Source: Tenodera sinensis (Eukaryota > Arthropoda > Insecta > Mantodea > Mantidae). Taken from it: a stretch of DNA of 64,000 bases. Positions 44,588 to 56,009 of the stretch are shown here, in pieces. The notes below the pieces were generated by a model. That model had not been told where the DNA came from, did no database searches, and saw only the letters and a program-made list of their open reading frames with translations. Within the stretch, counting starts at the first letter, position 1. Each line of letters opens with the position of its first letter. The translations under genes and the position numbers were made by a program. The DNA lies in assembly GCA_030765045.1 (NCBI GenBank), contig CM060971.1, positions 119,761,330-119,825,329 on the forward strand, written 5' to 3'.

Positions 44588-46199
44588 CGCTAAATATAAT
44601 GTGAATGAGGTAATAGTGATCCGCTCTCATTACCGACGATAATGTAATCAAAGCGATACATAGAGTAGAATATTGTGCAAATCAAAACCGGGTTACAACT
44701 GAAGACTTTCATATAAAACCGACCCTAAATTTAAATTTCCATGAAATGAAATTTCTTCATCCGGTATATCTTTAATTTATGATAAAGTCTTATATAATCT
44801 TGGAATTAGTCCCCACAGACTCACTCTGGAATTAGTTATTGATAGTTTATATGTACAGATGTAAAGGATATCAGTATAGCGGTGCAAACGCACGAGTACA
44901 AATTATCTACTTCCATATATCAATTGATACATACTATAAAATTAAGAAAATCACTGATGGAATTTAGAAAGTGTATGAACATTATCGGTGGAATGCCAGG
45001 TGAATCTTAATTTCCATTTAATTTGCCAAATCTTTACTTACATTTTCGTTCTTTAAAATTAGTATCTCTATTTTGTTTAACATGAATAAGTATATGGATA
45101 TTTAAATGCAGCAAATATTTAAATCCCCTCCATACATGAAAAAGGTGTGTTTGTTTACGTGGCCTGGTGAAGGTCACGGAGCTAAAGCTGTGTGTTGGAA
45201 GCAAGAGCTGGCGGAAGAGGGGAAGTTTTTATTTATACCAAATCACGACCTTTTGCTTGATTCTCAACTTGCTTACCAGCTTCAGCTCACAAGCACTAGC
45301 TAGTTTTTATTTATACCACCCATTAATTACATAATTTCTTATGAGGAATTCACACTCCCGGGGACTCTGCTCTTTGCTTAGAAGTGTAAACTTGGTTGTT
45401 AGCCTCTAACCATTTTTCTATCATCACTGCTAAAACTTGAGTGCCTGACAAAATCTAACCCTATCCCTCAAATCTATTGTTGGGTCTGCCCTACTCTGAA
45501 TTTCATATATGCCATTCCTACTGCTTCATGGGGCATCTTGCCAGCCTTCTCTGATGACACGTACATAGCAGTGTGTGCAGCATTCTGCCTTTGTAGTGGT
45601 GTGTGTTAACTGGAGCTCACTCACTCACGCAATGTACGCAAATATTTTGGAGGTGCATCAGGAAAGAATTGAGGAGCATTTTTTCAAAACTCGATAGATA
45701 CGCAAAATGCATTTCTGAGAAAAACTGTTTTTTCTATTTATTATTGGCAATACTAATTGGTTAGCACAGCAACTATATTAATCATTCAGTTCTTCTTCCT
45801 GATACTGTCTCATTGAATGTGAAAAGAAACAAATATCATAGTTTAACTAGTGCAAATTTGGGGCTTGAAAATGCAGAGTTTTTTCAAAAACCGATAGATG
45901 CTGATCAACTTTTCTGTGTGAGTGAGAAATTAACACATGAAGTTTTGTTATTTTTGTCATTTATTGTTTTTGTTGCTTTTCTATTTGCGTATTTATTATT
46001 TTTTATTTATTTTCACCCTTTTATAATACATAATGTACTATACAACCAACATATTAATGCTTATAAGGATTATTTTATTAGGTGTAAACTTAGAAACCAA
46101 GTTCTGCTACATTCACAATAACAATATATTTTGTTTTATTTATATAACAAACATATTGAATACACACAAAGAAATTTCAAACAATATGAATAAGTAAGC

Positions 46200-46850
46200 T
46201 TTAACCTTTATTAGTGCTTGTGCAGTCTGTACACAGTTCTTAGTTTGTTTCTCTTTTCCACATCTGCCTCTGTCTTAATCTTCATCAGTCCGATTTTACA
46301 GGTTGAGCATGTGTCAGTGTGTGGTGTAAGGAATGAAAGATTGAAGAGGTTGTAAAATATGTATTTATATTTTAACAATGAGCAGACTGGTAGATTTCTT
46401 AATCTTCTTTCGTTGCAAAAGTTGGCCCACATTTTTTGATATTAAGTTCTGGAGGTAAATATCCTCTCCTTGATTTTGCTTTTCCATAGTGGCTTTCTCT
46501 ACATCTGTACTTCTTAATGTCTTGCTTTAAAGCAGCATAATACCCTTCTGTAATATTCCTGTTCTGTCACCTCCTCTGGTTTCCTTTGGCGCATTCCCAT
46601 TTGAGCGAAATTTTCTAGCCAGGAGATATAATCTATTTTTTGACACCTCTGTGATTCTGTGGAAACTTGTAGCGCATACTGACGATACTCGGCCATCATT
46701 ACTTCTCACACTGTATTTAATGCTAACAGTCTGCTTTCTATTTGCAGCCTCTCTATTCACCACTCTACGATTAGGAGATGTAATACTAATATATTTAATA
46801 AGGAATTTATCTTGTTCTATTTTGTTGAGCATGGAAAGGTGTTGGTGAAA
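46200..46850 (-). pseudogene. Transposase remnant inside the 45671-47369 element
   Basis: Minus-strand frames read KYSVRSNDGRVSSVCATSFH, a leucine-rich continuation and APKETRGGDR, and further on NLSFLTPHTDTCSTCKIGL and KNCV..HK-type residues. The order VCxxxF...RGG...DTCxxC is seen in a large group of insect transposase-like proteins. Stops and frame changes break it and the catalytic core is not visible. Confidence 0.45.
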
Positions 46851-47150
46851 TCCACTATCTCAACTGAGAATAAAAATGCAATGTAAGTATAACAAAGATT
46901 GCAGAAGCACCTGCTTGCTGTGCAAGGCTGCCGATATGACCTCTGCAGTTCAAGGTGAGATATAAATGGAACAAAAAAAGAAAAAAAAGCTTGCAGAAAT
47001 GATTGAGAATTCCAAGAATCGCAACAGTGAGATAGCTGTCAATGCCAACATGTGTTTCATAGAATTCAAGTTGCTACACTCTGGACCATAAAATCATAAG
47101 ATTGCATCTATCGTCCTTTGCTTGAACTGAGCGAGAGCATCTATCAAGTT

Positions 47151-47192
47151 GGGTTGGGTTTTAGGGCCCGTCGACAACTAGGTCATTAGGGA
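47151..47192 (-). mobile_element. 42-bp LINE 3'-end insertion
   Basis: It lies between CATCTATCAAGTT (47138-47150) and CATCTATCGAGTT (47193-47205). Read on minus it resembles the 3' end of the LINE at 966-1460 (CCCTAATGA, then GTTGTC..CGGGCCCT.AAA) with a short AACCC tail. Confidence 0.55.
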
Positions 47193-47373
47193 CATCTATC
47201 GAGTTTTGAAAAAACTGCTAATATGACTTACCTTCTACACAGGACACAAATCGAATTTTGCAAAATCTGATTTCACAGAATGATGCAGAAGGTGAAAATT
47301 ATGCCGATACTATATATAATGCAATTTCGTAAAATTTTGCATCTATCGAGTTTTGAAAAAACGCTCCTCAATT

Positions 47374-50250
47374 GTGGGTACATGGGAAACCAATGTGCCA
47401 TTTGAGGACATTGCTAGGGTAATCCCATGCAGCATTCACACAGTTTGAGGGTGGATAAGCGCCTGGGGCTGAGAGACTAACGGCCCGGCCAAATAACACC
47501 ATGCACTAAGAAGATGTTCCCCTTGTAGCAACTGTAGACCAACCTTTACAGATCATGAAAGATACTCTAGCACCCACTCCCTATATAATCTGAAGAAGTA
47601 ACATGTTTCATAAAAAACAGATACTTAACATAGACAATAATAGAAAGTGGCCCCAGAGTGCCACTTTCTGAGGGACAAAAAAAAGATGGAACAAAGGGAC
47701 TTGAGTGATGGGAAAAATTAATTTTTTAATGTACAGTAATGATTTGATTTTCAAAAATAATTATCCTACAGTTCAAAGCACAACAAGGATGGAAAGTAGA
47801 TTATATTAGACTATGTTCCATATTCACAGGAAACCTCAACTTTATATTACCGACTATTCCTATATTTTGATTTCTACCTAAAAAAATCTGATATTTTAAA
47901 GGATGTTTGAATTTTGAAAACCTTTGCATCAAACAAGCTAGTTTATTTGCCAAATAGCGATACTTTTTATTTTGTTGTTTCTATTTTTTGCAGTTAAAAC
48001 AACTGTGTCAAATTGCAGCAACCATGTATTAAATGAGAAAAAGGACAAACAGCCTTTGTCTTGAAAAAAGTTGGTATTTAGGTAGTTGCATAATGTGCTA
48101 GTTTAAAATTGATGATATATAAGCTTGAATTTGTAACTTTTATAATATTTGGGAGTAACTGAAAAAAGGGAGGGGAGCAAGCCTTTAAAATTATCTGCCC
48201 AGAGCATTAGCTTCCTGAAACCGCACACTGGTATACAGGCATATGCTGTAACTTGTGGTTTTTATTTAGTATGAGGGGCATTTAAAAATTCTCTTTTCTT
48301 GTATTTTATAACGGGGAAAACCTGCAATAAAGGTGATGTGTGTATGTTTTAGTTGTGTAATTTGACTTGCTACCAAGCATTGCTGTTAGTGGGTTCTTTG
48401 AGTAAAAGCCAAAATAATCTTACATATTTATACCTATTGATAATTTTATTTATGTATAAGTATCTAAAATGTATAGGTTATGTTCCATGTCAGTGTATAT
48501 TACAAGGAAATCACATAGTTTGTAATGTTATGTTATTTATGAAAAAAGACAAACAAATGTGGGTAGAGTGGCAAGTAAAACAATATTCTACTTTAAAAAT
48601 AAAAGTAATTCTCAAGGAATACATACATAACTGTATTGCAATATACCAAAACAAACAGAAGCTAAAACATAAACACAAGAATTAGATCAGAGTTACTGCA
48701 AGGTAAAATGAAAAAGAATAAGAAACCACTAGTATGAGCCTTTCAAAAACAGATGTTAACTCAATTAAGTACCAATCAAAAGGAAAGGAGACATCTGGAA
48801 TTTCAAGGGCAATGCAGATACAGTAGGGGAAGGATAATCCCCTTAGTATCAATTCTTACAAAATTATCTTCGGAATGCAGGAAAAGAAAACAACCTTGTG
48901 TTGTTTTATTTGGGGTAGCTCAATGAAGAACATTTTATTTAGGGTAACACTACAAAGAGCTCAACGAAATGTTTATTTAATTTGTCTTCAGATAAATCTA
49001 GAAGTGTTGCCGTTTACCGTTTTTCACACAAAAGACATAGCAGATCAATAAATAGTACGTTATATAAGTGGTATAGAAGTAGGTAAACTGGAATGTGAAA
49101 ATGAGACATCTGTAAGTAGTGATATGCATACACGGCTGATAATGTGCACATCTGGAGCACGCAGAGAACAGAAACAATACACAAGCTTGTTTTCTTTACC
49201 AAATATATCTTACAATCCTTTGGTTATGTTAGGCCCATCTTCATTTCATTTTACGTAGGAAATTGACATCGAATTTAATAGAAAGATTAATGCACACTAA
49301 GTGCGTACTATAGCAATGAATCTGCAGTAATTTACATTTTATGAAACGCTTCCCTATTTTAGATGTTCAATACTCGTACTTATGCTCAACTTTGGTATTC
49401 ATTATTTACGCATTCTTGATATAAAAGACGTTTTAATACCTTATCTTAGTTTGTTATTTAGGGGATGTAATATGTATACCGTCTCATTGCTAACCCAAAT
49501 ACTTTTATCTCAAAGCGCGATATTAAACGTAAATACATAGTACTGCATACGTAATATCGTACATCAGCAATACATTACGTGTAATATTCCTTTACTGATG
49601 TGTATAGCCTTCTGTTTAAGTTTTTCCCATTTCATTAAAATTGTCAGAAATGCAATCGATATTGCTGCTTCTTAAATGGGGTTTTCGGATTATAAAAATT
49701 TGTTTTGCAGGCATTTTCTTGCTACTTTTCTAAGCATTACGTGGTTAACAGTAACAAAGAGAATGAACCCAACGGCCATTATATTATTAATCATGCTTCT
49801 GTAGAACCATGTAGAACTCTCCAGAACGTGAAATTTATTGACCCATTTCAAACAGATATGCTCATTTGATTTCAAAATGAAATTCGTGTTCCTTAAATAA
49901 CTTCCAAGGTGCTTGTTGAATTGGATGAATAAGAATAAAAGGCAGAGAAGTTCAATTTGGATTGCTGAAATTTTTATTTTAACATCGTAATTATTTTATT
50001 TGGAAATACATTTTTACAACTTCCGTTACTACAGTGACTAGAAGAAATAGTGCTGCCATCGTGTGGAAAAATGTTGAGACAATCATTTAAGTACTAAACA
50101 TTAATATATTGGCAGTAATTTATTATAGAAAGGCTTTATTGGAATTTATTAAATGTTTAATAAATTAATAAGGAGAAGCTATGTGTTGATGCTTTACTCT
50201 TATTAGGTTAACAAATTTCAAACAATGATATAAATGGTTAGTTGACTTGT
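47374..50250. other. AT-rich intergenic region, no supported gene
   Basis: Frames up to 110 codons (plus 48353-48685) are AT-rich, Lys/Tyr/Ile-biased and unrecognisable. The last part presumably contains the lark promoter and 5' UTR; TATAAAT occurs at about 50229 but the start site is not resolved. Confidence 0.45.
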
Positions 50251-50359
50251 GCAGTTCCGTTAACGATGACGCTGTAACCTCGGATAAGGTCGTTAAACGC
50301 AGCCATTTCGTGTAATTTGGCGTACCTTAGTGCATCGTAGTGGAGACATCATCGGAAAA

Positions 50360-51379
50360 ATGCCCGGATTTAGTAGTGTGGGCACTTTCAAAATATTCGT
50401 CGGTAATTTGACCGATAAAACAACAGCTGAAGATGTGAAACCATTGTTTGAAAAATACGGAAAAGTGGTTGAATGTGATGTAGTGAAGAATTACGGTTTC
50501 GTTCACATGGAGCATGAGGAAGCCGGACGAGACGCGATTCAGAATCTGAATGGCTACATCCTGAATGGTCAGGCCATGAAAGTGGAGGCCGCCACGAGTC
50601 GCAAAGGCCCGCAAACTCCATCGACGAAGATTTTTGTCGGTAATCTTACCGATAATACGAAGGCTCCTCAGGTTCGGGCATTGTTTGCCAAATACGGCAC
50701 GGTTTTGGAGTGCGATATCGTCAGAAATTACGGCTTCGTGCACATCGAAACAACGGACGCGGTGCAGGATGCAATCAAGGAGTTGAACGGCTTCGTCGTG
50801 GACGGGCAGCCTATGAAGGTGCAGATATCGACAAGCAGGGTCCGCCAGCGCCCGGGAATGGGCGACCCAGAGCAGTGTTACAGGTGCGGCAGAGGCGGAC
50901 ATTGGTCCAAGGAATGCCCCAAGGCAGGAATGGGTCCGGACAGGAATGGCTTTAGAGATCGCATGTTCGGAAGGGAGCCATATCCTCCACCGCCATTACC
51001 GCCATTCCTACGCGACCGCATGATGGGCAGATTCGGTGCAAGGGAGAGCTTCTACGATGGCTACTACAACCGTAGTCGTTTCGAGGATTCCCACGACATC
51101 TTCGAACGGCGCTTTCCACCTCTTCCTCCCAGAGACCTCGGTCCTTCCTTGCGAGGGCGAGACTTCCTACCACCACCGCCCTTCCCTCCCAGGCCACGCG
51201 ATTCTTTGCCGCTGCCGCCGCTTGGTCTCCGGGGCCCTGCCAGCACTCTACGGGACACTTCGCCCTTCGAACGAGGGATATTCAGTCGCCGATCACCACC
51301 ACCCTCTGCTGCTCCACCGAACAGGTTTAGACCGAGCGCGCTTGGAGCAGCTTCGCCCCGCCGCTATTCACCGTATTGA
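50360..51379 (+). CDS. lark: RNA-binding protein Lark (RBM4 family)
   Basis: The 339-residue protein starts at the ATG beginning MPGFSSVG. Ten upstream in-frame codons belong to the 5' UTR, as family members begin at this MPG. RRM1 spans about residues 10-78 (RNP2 IFVGNL 12-17, RNP1-like NYGFVHM 44-50) and RRM2 about 90-157 (IFVGNL 91-96, NYGFVHI 123-129). A CCHC zinc knuckle follows: C173, C176, H181, C186 (CYRCGRGGHWSKEC). The rest is rich in Arg, Pro and Phe, as in insect Lark. In flies Lark is an RNA-binding regulator of translation linked to circadian output and development; that role is known for the family, not shown here. The coding part is uninterrupted and GC-richer than its surroundings. 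A 5' UTR intron cannot be excluded. The 191-codon opposite-strand frame is a shadow. Confidence 0.95.
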   Translation: MPGFSSVGTFKIFVGNLTDKTTAEDVKPLFEKYGKVVECDVVKNYGFVHMEHEEAGRDAIQNLNGYILNGQAMKVEAATSRKGPQTPSTKIFVGNLTDNTKAPQVRALFAKYGTVLECDIVRNYGFVHIETTDAVQDAIKELNGFVVDGQPMKVQISTSRVRQRPGMGDPEQCYRCGRGGHWSKECPKAGMGPDRNGFRDRMFGREPYPPPPLPPFLRDRMMGRFGARESFYDGYYNRSRFEDSHDIFERRFPPLPPRDLGPSLRGRDFLPPPPFPPRPRDSLPLPPLGLRGPASTLRDTSPFERGIFSRRSPPPSAAPPNRFRPSALGAASPRRYSPY

Positions 51380-52850
51380 GAAGCCAGATCAGATCGCAGC
51401 GCAAACCGCCGTGAGGGAAACCCGGTCGGTTGGACGGACATCGGTTCGGTGCGGGAAGTTGCTCGCATTGCTTCACACCATTATCACTTGCACTTATAAC
51501 AATATCTTGAAGTTCTCTGTAATGTAATTATATCACAAGTTATTCCATATCTACTGTAGTAGTAATGATGTATTTTTTTCTCATTTTATGCTACCGTGGT
51601 AGACTATTTGTTGTTGTAATGTTGGCAGGCGTGAAATGATGTAGACTTTGGATTTTTATGATGATAGTGACGGCCAGCCAGAATTTTGGGTTAAGTTAAT
51701 ATTTTGAAATGTTTCATAATTTTTTTTTGTTCGTGAGAGGTAGTTCTTGAAAGAAATACTGTAATCAATGTTTCTCCTGTGTTCAATACATATATTTGTA
51801 ACAAATTCCGCATTGCTATTCCTCTTTGACATTTTTCCCTCTCCTCCGAATTATGTGACAAGATTTGTTGAAGCTGTCCCTTGTGTGGGATGAAGGGAGC
51901 GGGCGTGATGTCTTATGAAGTAGATAATGTGCTTCTGTGGGGTGGGGGGAGAATGTTCTGGATACAGCTCTAAATTTAACCTGTTTAGCTTGGATAATAC
52001 TAAATTTTCTGATGAGATCAATTGTGAACAAGAATTTCGCAACTTAAATCTACATTTATATTTGTTGTTAGTATTGCTGGAGGTTCATAGGCTTAAGAAA
52101 TTACTGCGAAAATTCTTGAAGACATACTAAATTGGAATCATGTTAAAACAGCTCTGGGGATTTTGGCAAAAGTGGGATAATCGTGGGTTTGCAAAATTCG
52201 ATAATTAATTTGGAAGTTCCTGGAAGAGAAATTGCTGAGCTGCTGAGTATCCTGATTGGTGATGCACACTTCTAGATCAGGAGTGGAATCTTCTGGTAAG
52301 TAAATATGTGTGACGTGAAAAAATTAAAACACAATGCAGGGGTTAGCTAATATGAACATTTTCATCAGGACCATTAATGTTATGAACTGAGTATTTAAAC
52401 GCTTTGCACATTTTGTTAACAAAGTTTGTAAATAGTTGAATTTGAGATTTAAACTAATTTTGTGCACATAGAATTATAATACACATTTAGGCAAATAAAT
52501 ATTTTAGAAGCCTTAATCTGTGTTTGAATGAAAACTAAAAAGTATGTCCTTGATATCAAACCTTATGTCAGGAGCTTAGTAACATTTAACTACCAGCATC
52601 AAAGTGGGATTCATAAGTTCACTGTAACGGAATATATTTGGTGTCTTCTTACACCATAACATTACAATTGAACCACAAATCCCATTTGCATGGTTATTTC
52701 AGATTCATTGTTGGAACTGGATTTAAATTTTTGCAGAATCTCTTAGTAGCAAATGTTAACATGTCGGCATTGAACCACAAGAACAGTTGATAGGGGAAAA
52801 TGCTCTTCAGGCATTTTGTTGAATGCTGCAACTTGTAGCCTGCTGCTCTT
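51380..52850 (+). other. Probable 3' UTR and downstream flank of lark
   Basis: AT-rich, no coding frame. AATAAA occurs at about 52495 and could end a long 3' UTR; earlier AATACA-type variants (about 51786) could serve a shorter one. Confidence 0.4.
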
Positions 52851-52856
52851 ATGGTT

Positions 52857-52983
52857 CAGAGGTATTATTTTGACTTGGCAAATGGTCAACAGCTGCATTG
52901 TGGTTTGTGGTAGAGTTCACTTGTGTTTATAAGATGGGTGTCACAAATCCAAGCAAGGTTATTTGCCACGTCTAATACCTCTG
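52857..52983. mobile_element. Small TIR repeat (MITE-like), copy A
   Basis: Ends CAGAGGTATT and AATACCTCTG; the interior shares GGCAAATGG, GTTG.AC...GTGGTTT and GGTGTCA with 55900-56006. No target duplication is obvious. Confidence 0.55.
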
Positions 52984-52989
52984 TACATT

Positions 52990-54015
52990 TATGCCAATTT
53001 GTGCTGCTGCAGCAGTTGATCGGGGTTAGTGTTCTGTATCCTTACGTCACTTCCGACATTTGTAACCTGTTACAGGCATGAACTCTGTTATCCTGTATTA
53101 TTGCCCTCATTGGTTTAGTAAATACTGTGTTACAGAGAGGGCATGGCCCTAATGCTAACCGAATAAACTTGAATGCTTTGAATATACCAACAGTGTGCCA
53201 TGAAATTGGCGATACCATATTTTTTTAAAGAAACCTAATTTTATACCTGTGGGGTCAGTGAAATTTCCCCTCAAAATGTAACCTCCCACTACACATCTGT
53301 GCAGTAACGTGACCACTCACACCCTCCTAGCAAACTCCTGCATCACCGACCCCTGCAATGACACTCCTGTTGCATATTGCTTGTGGACAAGAATTACTCG
53401 TTTTAAACTTATTTCACTTGACGTACGATCCATATAATTTTGTGCGTTATTTATTAAATATGACATTTCATCTCCCTTGATTCTTAATATACATAGTATA
53501 TTAAAGAGCCAAGGGAGATAGTGTCATAATTAAACTAAAGTTCTATGAATTGCATGTTGAAGGGGGAAATAAGTTTAGAATGAGTAATTCTTGTCTGCGA
53601 GCAACAGTATACGAATTGTATATGCAAGAGGGGCAAAGTACGTCATTGCAGAGGTTGGTGATGGTGGGGGGGATGTGTGTGATGGGAAGTTGCATTTTGT
53701 CGGGAAACTTCACTGACTCCGCAGGTACAAGATTACCAGAAATTGTTTCTGCATCATGAATTATATGCTATTCATATTTCCTGTGGTTGGTAACATTCAC
53801 GTTTTCCAATTTCGCAGTTGCAGCGTTGGTAATATCTACATCATCTGTTTATAGCAGCAATTGCAGATAATAGAACAAACTATGCTGTGCAATACATGAG
53901 CCAGGCTGCTGTTCTACAGGATAACTACTCTTGCTTTGATTATGGCTTCATTCTTAGTGGGCTGCAGTAGGTAGAATTGTAGTTTTCTTAAAACTGCTTA
54001 CATACACGTAACCTA
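52990..54015. other. Spacer, nothing recognised
   Basis: One 69-codon plus frame (53550-53759) has no domain or homology I can recognise. AATAAA occurs at about 53161. Confidence 0.4.
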
Positions 54016-54018
54016 AAG

Positions 54019-54188
54019 TCAGAGAGAGCTAACCAGGCACTTGACAGCTAGTTGATTCATTCACCTGCAAACGAGGCTAGCCCTGTCTCATCCAATCGAC
54101 TAATTGTTGCACAATGAGTTTGTAACAAGATAGTGCTAGCCTCGTTTGCAGGTGAATAGCTGTTGAGTACCAGATTAGCTCTCGACTG
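54019..54188. mobile_element. MITE-like inverted repeat related to the 17804-18609 element
   Basis: Nearly the whole 170 bp is a palindrome: GAGAGCTAACCAGGCACTTG on the left, and the reverse complement of a similar block ending GAGCTCTCG-like at right. The inner arms share CACCTGCAAACGAGGCTAGC. The outer block AACC.GGCAC.TGACAG matches the inverted repeat of the Tc1-like element at 17804. Confidence 0.6.
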
Positions 54189-54514
54189 CAATCTCAGATC
54201 TTTATGAATATATTAGTGGAAAACAGTGCACTGCAGTGTAACCCACGTTTTTTTTTTTTTTTTTTATTATTATTATTATTATAATGTGTAGACATGTAAC
54301 TTGTGGGGAAGAACAGCATAAAGTTTTCCTACTATACTAAAGTTGTCAAATTACATGTGTCACATCATTCCTTTGTTTTTAAATACACAACCCAGTTGTG
54401 TATGTGCAGCAGTCTGGTGAACACAGAACATCAGCTGTGGACCAGGGTCGGCATCGAGGGAACTAACCTGGTGCTGGTCCACTGATCCTGACCTATTGTG
54501 GTGGTTATGTGAGC

Positions 54515-54617
54515 TTGTAACATTTACTGGCATGTAGAAGAACTCTTGCTGGGATGCAATTCCACACATCAATGGCACATATAATCCCGCTATTGACAGA
54601 ATCGTTAACAAACAAAA
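54515..54617 (+). mobile_element. SINE body fragment (same family as 37860-38085)
   Basis: GGCATGTAGAAGAACTCTTG and ATTGACAGAATCGTTAAC, then ACAAACAAAAT, match the body and tail of the SINE at 37860-38085. The tRNA head is not recognisable. This explains the 108-codon minus frame over the region, which is not a gene. Confidence 0.65.
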
Positions 54618-54699
54618 TACTGTAGTTATCGTGCACAATAATAGCAGTGACGTAGGCAGCCATTGCCAAGCATGCAGTTGCATCAATACAGTGTCATGT

Positions 54700-55720
54700 C
54701 CTCCGTATCATGACACATGCAATAGAATTAATGTGGGAACATCTCTCAAGCTGTGTAAGATAATCTTACTAAGAATGTGCCATCACCACTAATTTTTGAA
54801 CTAATGTAACAGCCCTTAATATGAAGTATTATCGGTGCCAAAGAAGAAAGGTATTGACAGTTGGCTGTGAAAGAGAGGTGGCGCCGCTTATTGCACTATG
54901 TTGAGAGTGTGCTAGCATTGTGTAAGAAATCATTTGGAATGTAGAGCAGGTATAATTTACATTTGTATTAAAAAACAATAGTAAAATATTTCATCTACAT
55001 GCAAAGAAGTATATCACTGTAAAGATTGTTAACAAAAGAAACGATCTGTGAAATATTGCAATGGGAAATGCCGCTGATATCCGAATCGCTTGCATTTTTG
55101 CTGCTGTTGCTGGAATTATCCGTGGAAATGACACTGTTCAAACCTTGTTTCTAAAACTCCATTTTCCCACGTTGCATTTATTACGCCCTTTGTATCAGTA
55201 ACCACTTCTTCAGTTTTCAGCTTTTTATTGGTGTAGCTTTATTACACGCGACACAGTGAAATCTTTGTTTTGCATAACATAACCCTTTATTTTGGCCCAA
55301 ATTAATTAAATCGAATTACACTAGGAAAGGGCAAAACCAAACAATTTTGCAACCATGTTCTTCAGCAACACCAACTGCATAATCCTTTGAGATATGTACC
55401 AAACAATTTTATTTGCTTCCCAAGTACATAGTTTTTCGTTTGGCTACGCTGTCTTTATCTATATTTTTTGACATCATTCATTAAAAGAGTGAAACAGTTG
55501 TAAATGCTCACAACATGTGCATAGATACACAGATTAAGACATACGTAAATACAAAGCAAATAACCACAATGACAGCACACAGGCAATCTCTGATACAAAC
55601 ACGGCAAGCTGGAGCAGGAGCGAGACGTATATATTGCAGGGAAAACAAGATAAGATGCACAGTTTGTGTTACTGCTGGATTGCAGGTCAGGCACATGCTA
55701 ATCACATGTTAAGTATCGAC
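54700..55720. other. Spacer, nothing recognised
   Basis: No supported coding frame. Opposed 65-79-codon frames at 55455-55712 overlap in all frames and lack recognisable domains. Confidence 0.4.
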
Positions 55721-55734
55721 AACACTGGTTTAGT

Positions 55735-55790
55735 GTTGCTATGGAAACATCTGAGCTCTAATTGGTTGCTCTTATCGTCATGACGCACCC
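55735..55790. promoter_or_regulatory. Possible promoter cluster: RFX X-box, CCAAT, CRE-like palindrome
   Basis: GTTGCTATGGAAAC (55735-55748) fits the RFX X-box consensus. ATTGG (55761-55765) is a reversed CCAAT box and CGTCATGACG (55777-55786) a perfect CRE-like palindrome, all within about 50 bp. Such clusters occur in promoters, X-boxes mainly at ciliary genes. No adjoining gene could be recognised on either strand. Confidence 0.35.
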
Positions 55791-55899
55791 GTCCCCTTCT
55801 GTTCATTTAGACCCTTCCACCATATGGGTAGCAACTGTCATTCCCCATCTTATTTGACGCCAAATATAAGACTAGACTATTGCCTTCTACAGAGTAGTG

Positions 55900-56006
55900 C
55901 AGAGGTATTTTTTTGATGTGTGGCAAATGGCAAAAAGTTGCACAGTGGTTTTGTCATTTGCTCTTGTATTTGTAGGAGAATAGCGGTGTCAGGTAAAATA
56001 CCTCTG
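55900..56006. mobile_element. Small TIR repeat (MITE-like), copy B
   Basis: Ends CAGAGGTATT and AATACCTCTG; a partner of 52857-52983, in the same orientation. Confidence 0.55.
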
Positions 56007-56009
56007 ACT

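Larger units (their letters stand above)
42588..45321. mobile_element. TIR element of about 2.7 kb, superfamily uncertain
   Basis: Ends are GGGTGGTATAAATAAAA (42588) and its reverse complement (45321). They are flanked by ATT at 42585-42587 and 45322-45324, a 3-bp duplication as in PIF/Harbinger elements. Both subterminal regions repeat GTATAAATAAAAACC motifs in a GC-rich context with AGCT-rich words. The interior has no recognisable transposase. It holds dispersed repeat copy 6, a hAT MITE, and a diverged direct duplication (about 43190-43300 against 44365-44690, sharing AGGTGTTGT.ATCTTGCCTG and ATTACCG.). It probably served as a landing pad. Confidence 0.5.
45671..47369 (-). mobile_element. 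TIR transposon with 4-bp AATT flanks (possibly Sola-like)
   Basis: Ends are GAGGAGCATTTTTTCAAAAC and, reversed at 47369, GAGGAGCGTTTTTTCAAAAC, with AATT on both sides (45667-45670, 47370-47373). CTCGATAGAT continues both inverted repeats, and a further internal copy of that word lies near 47193-47215. The interior has transposase remnants on minus. AATT could be target duplication or part of the inverted repeat because it is palindromic; assignment to Sola is a guess from the 4-bp flanks. Confidence 0.6.

Noticed and set aside
48353..48685. 110-codon plus frame
   Set aside because: AT-biased Lys/Tyr/Ile composition, no domain, no splice or start context.
50327..50902. 191-codon minus-strand frame opposite lark
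   Set aside because: It is the antisense shadow of the conserved RRM coding sequence.
54360..54686. 108-codon minus-strand frame with a hydrophobic start
   Set aside because: Its middle is the reverse complement of a SINE body shared with 37860-38085.
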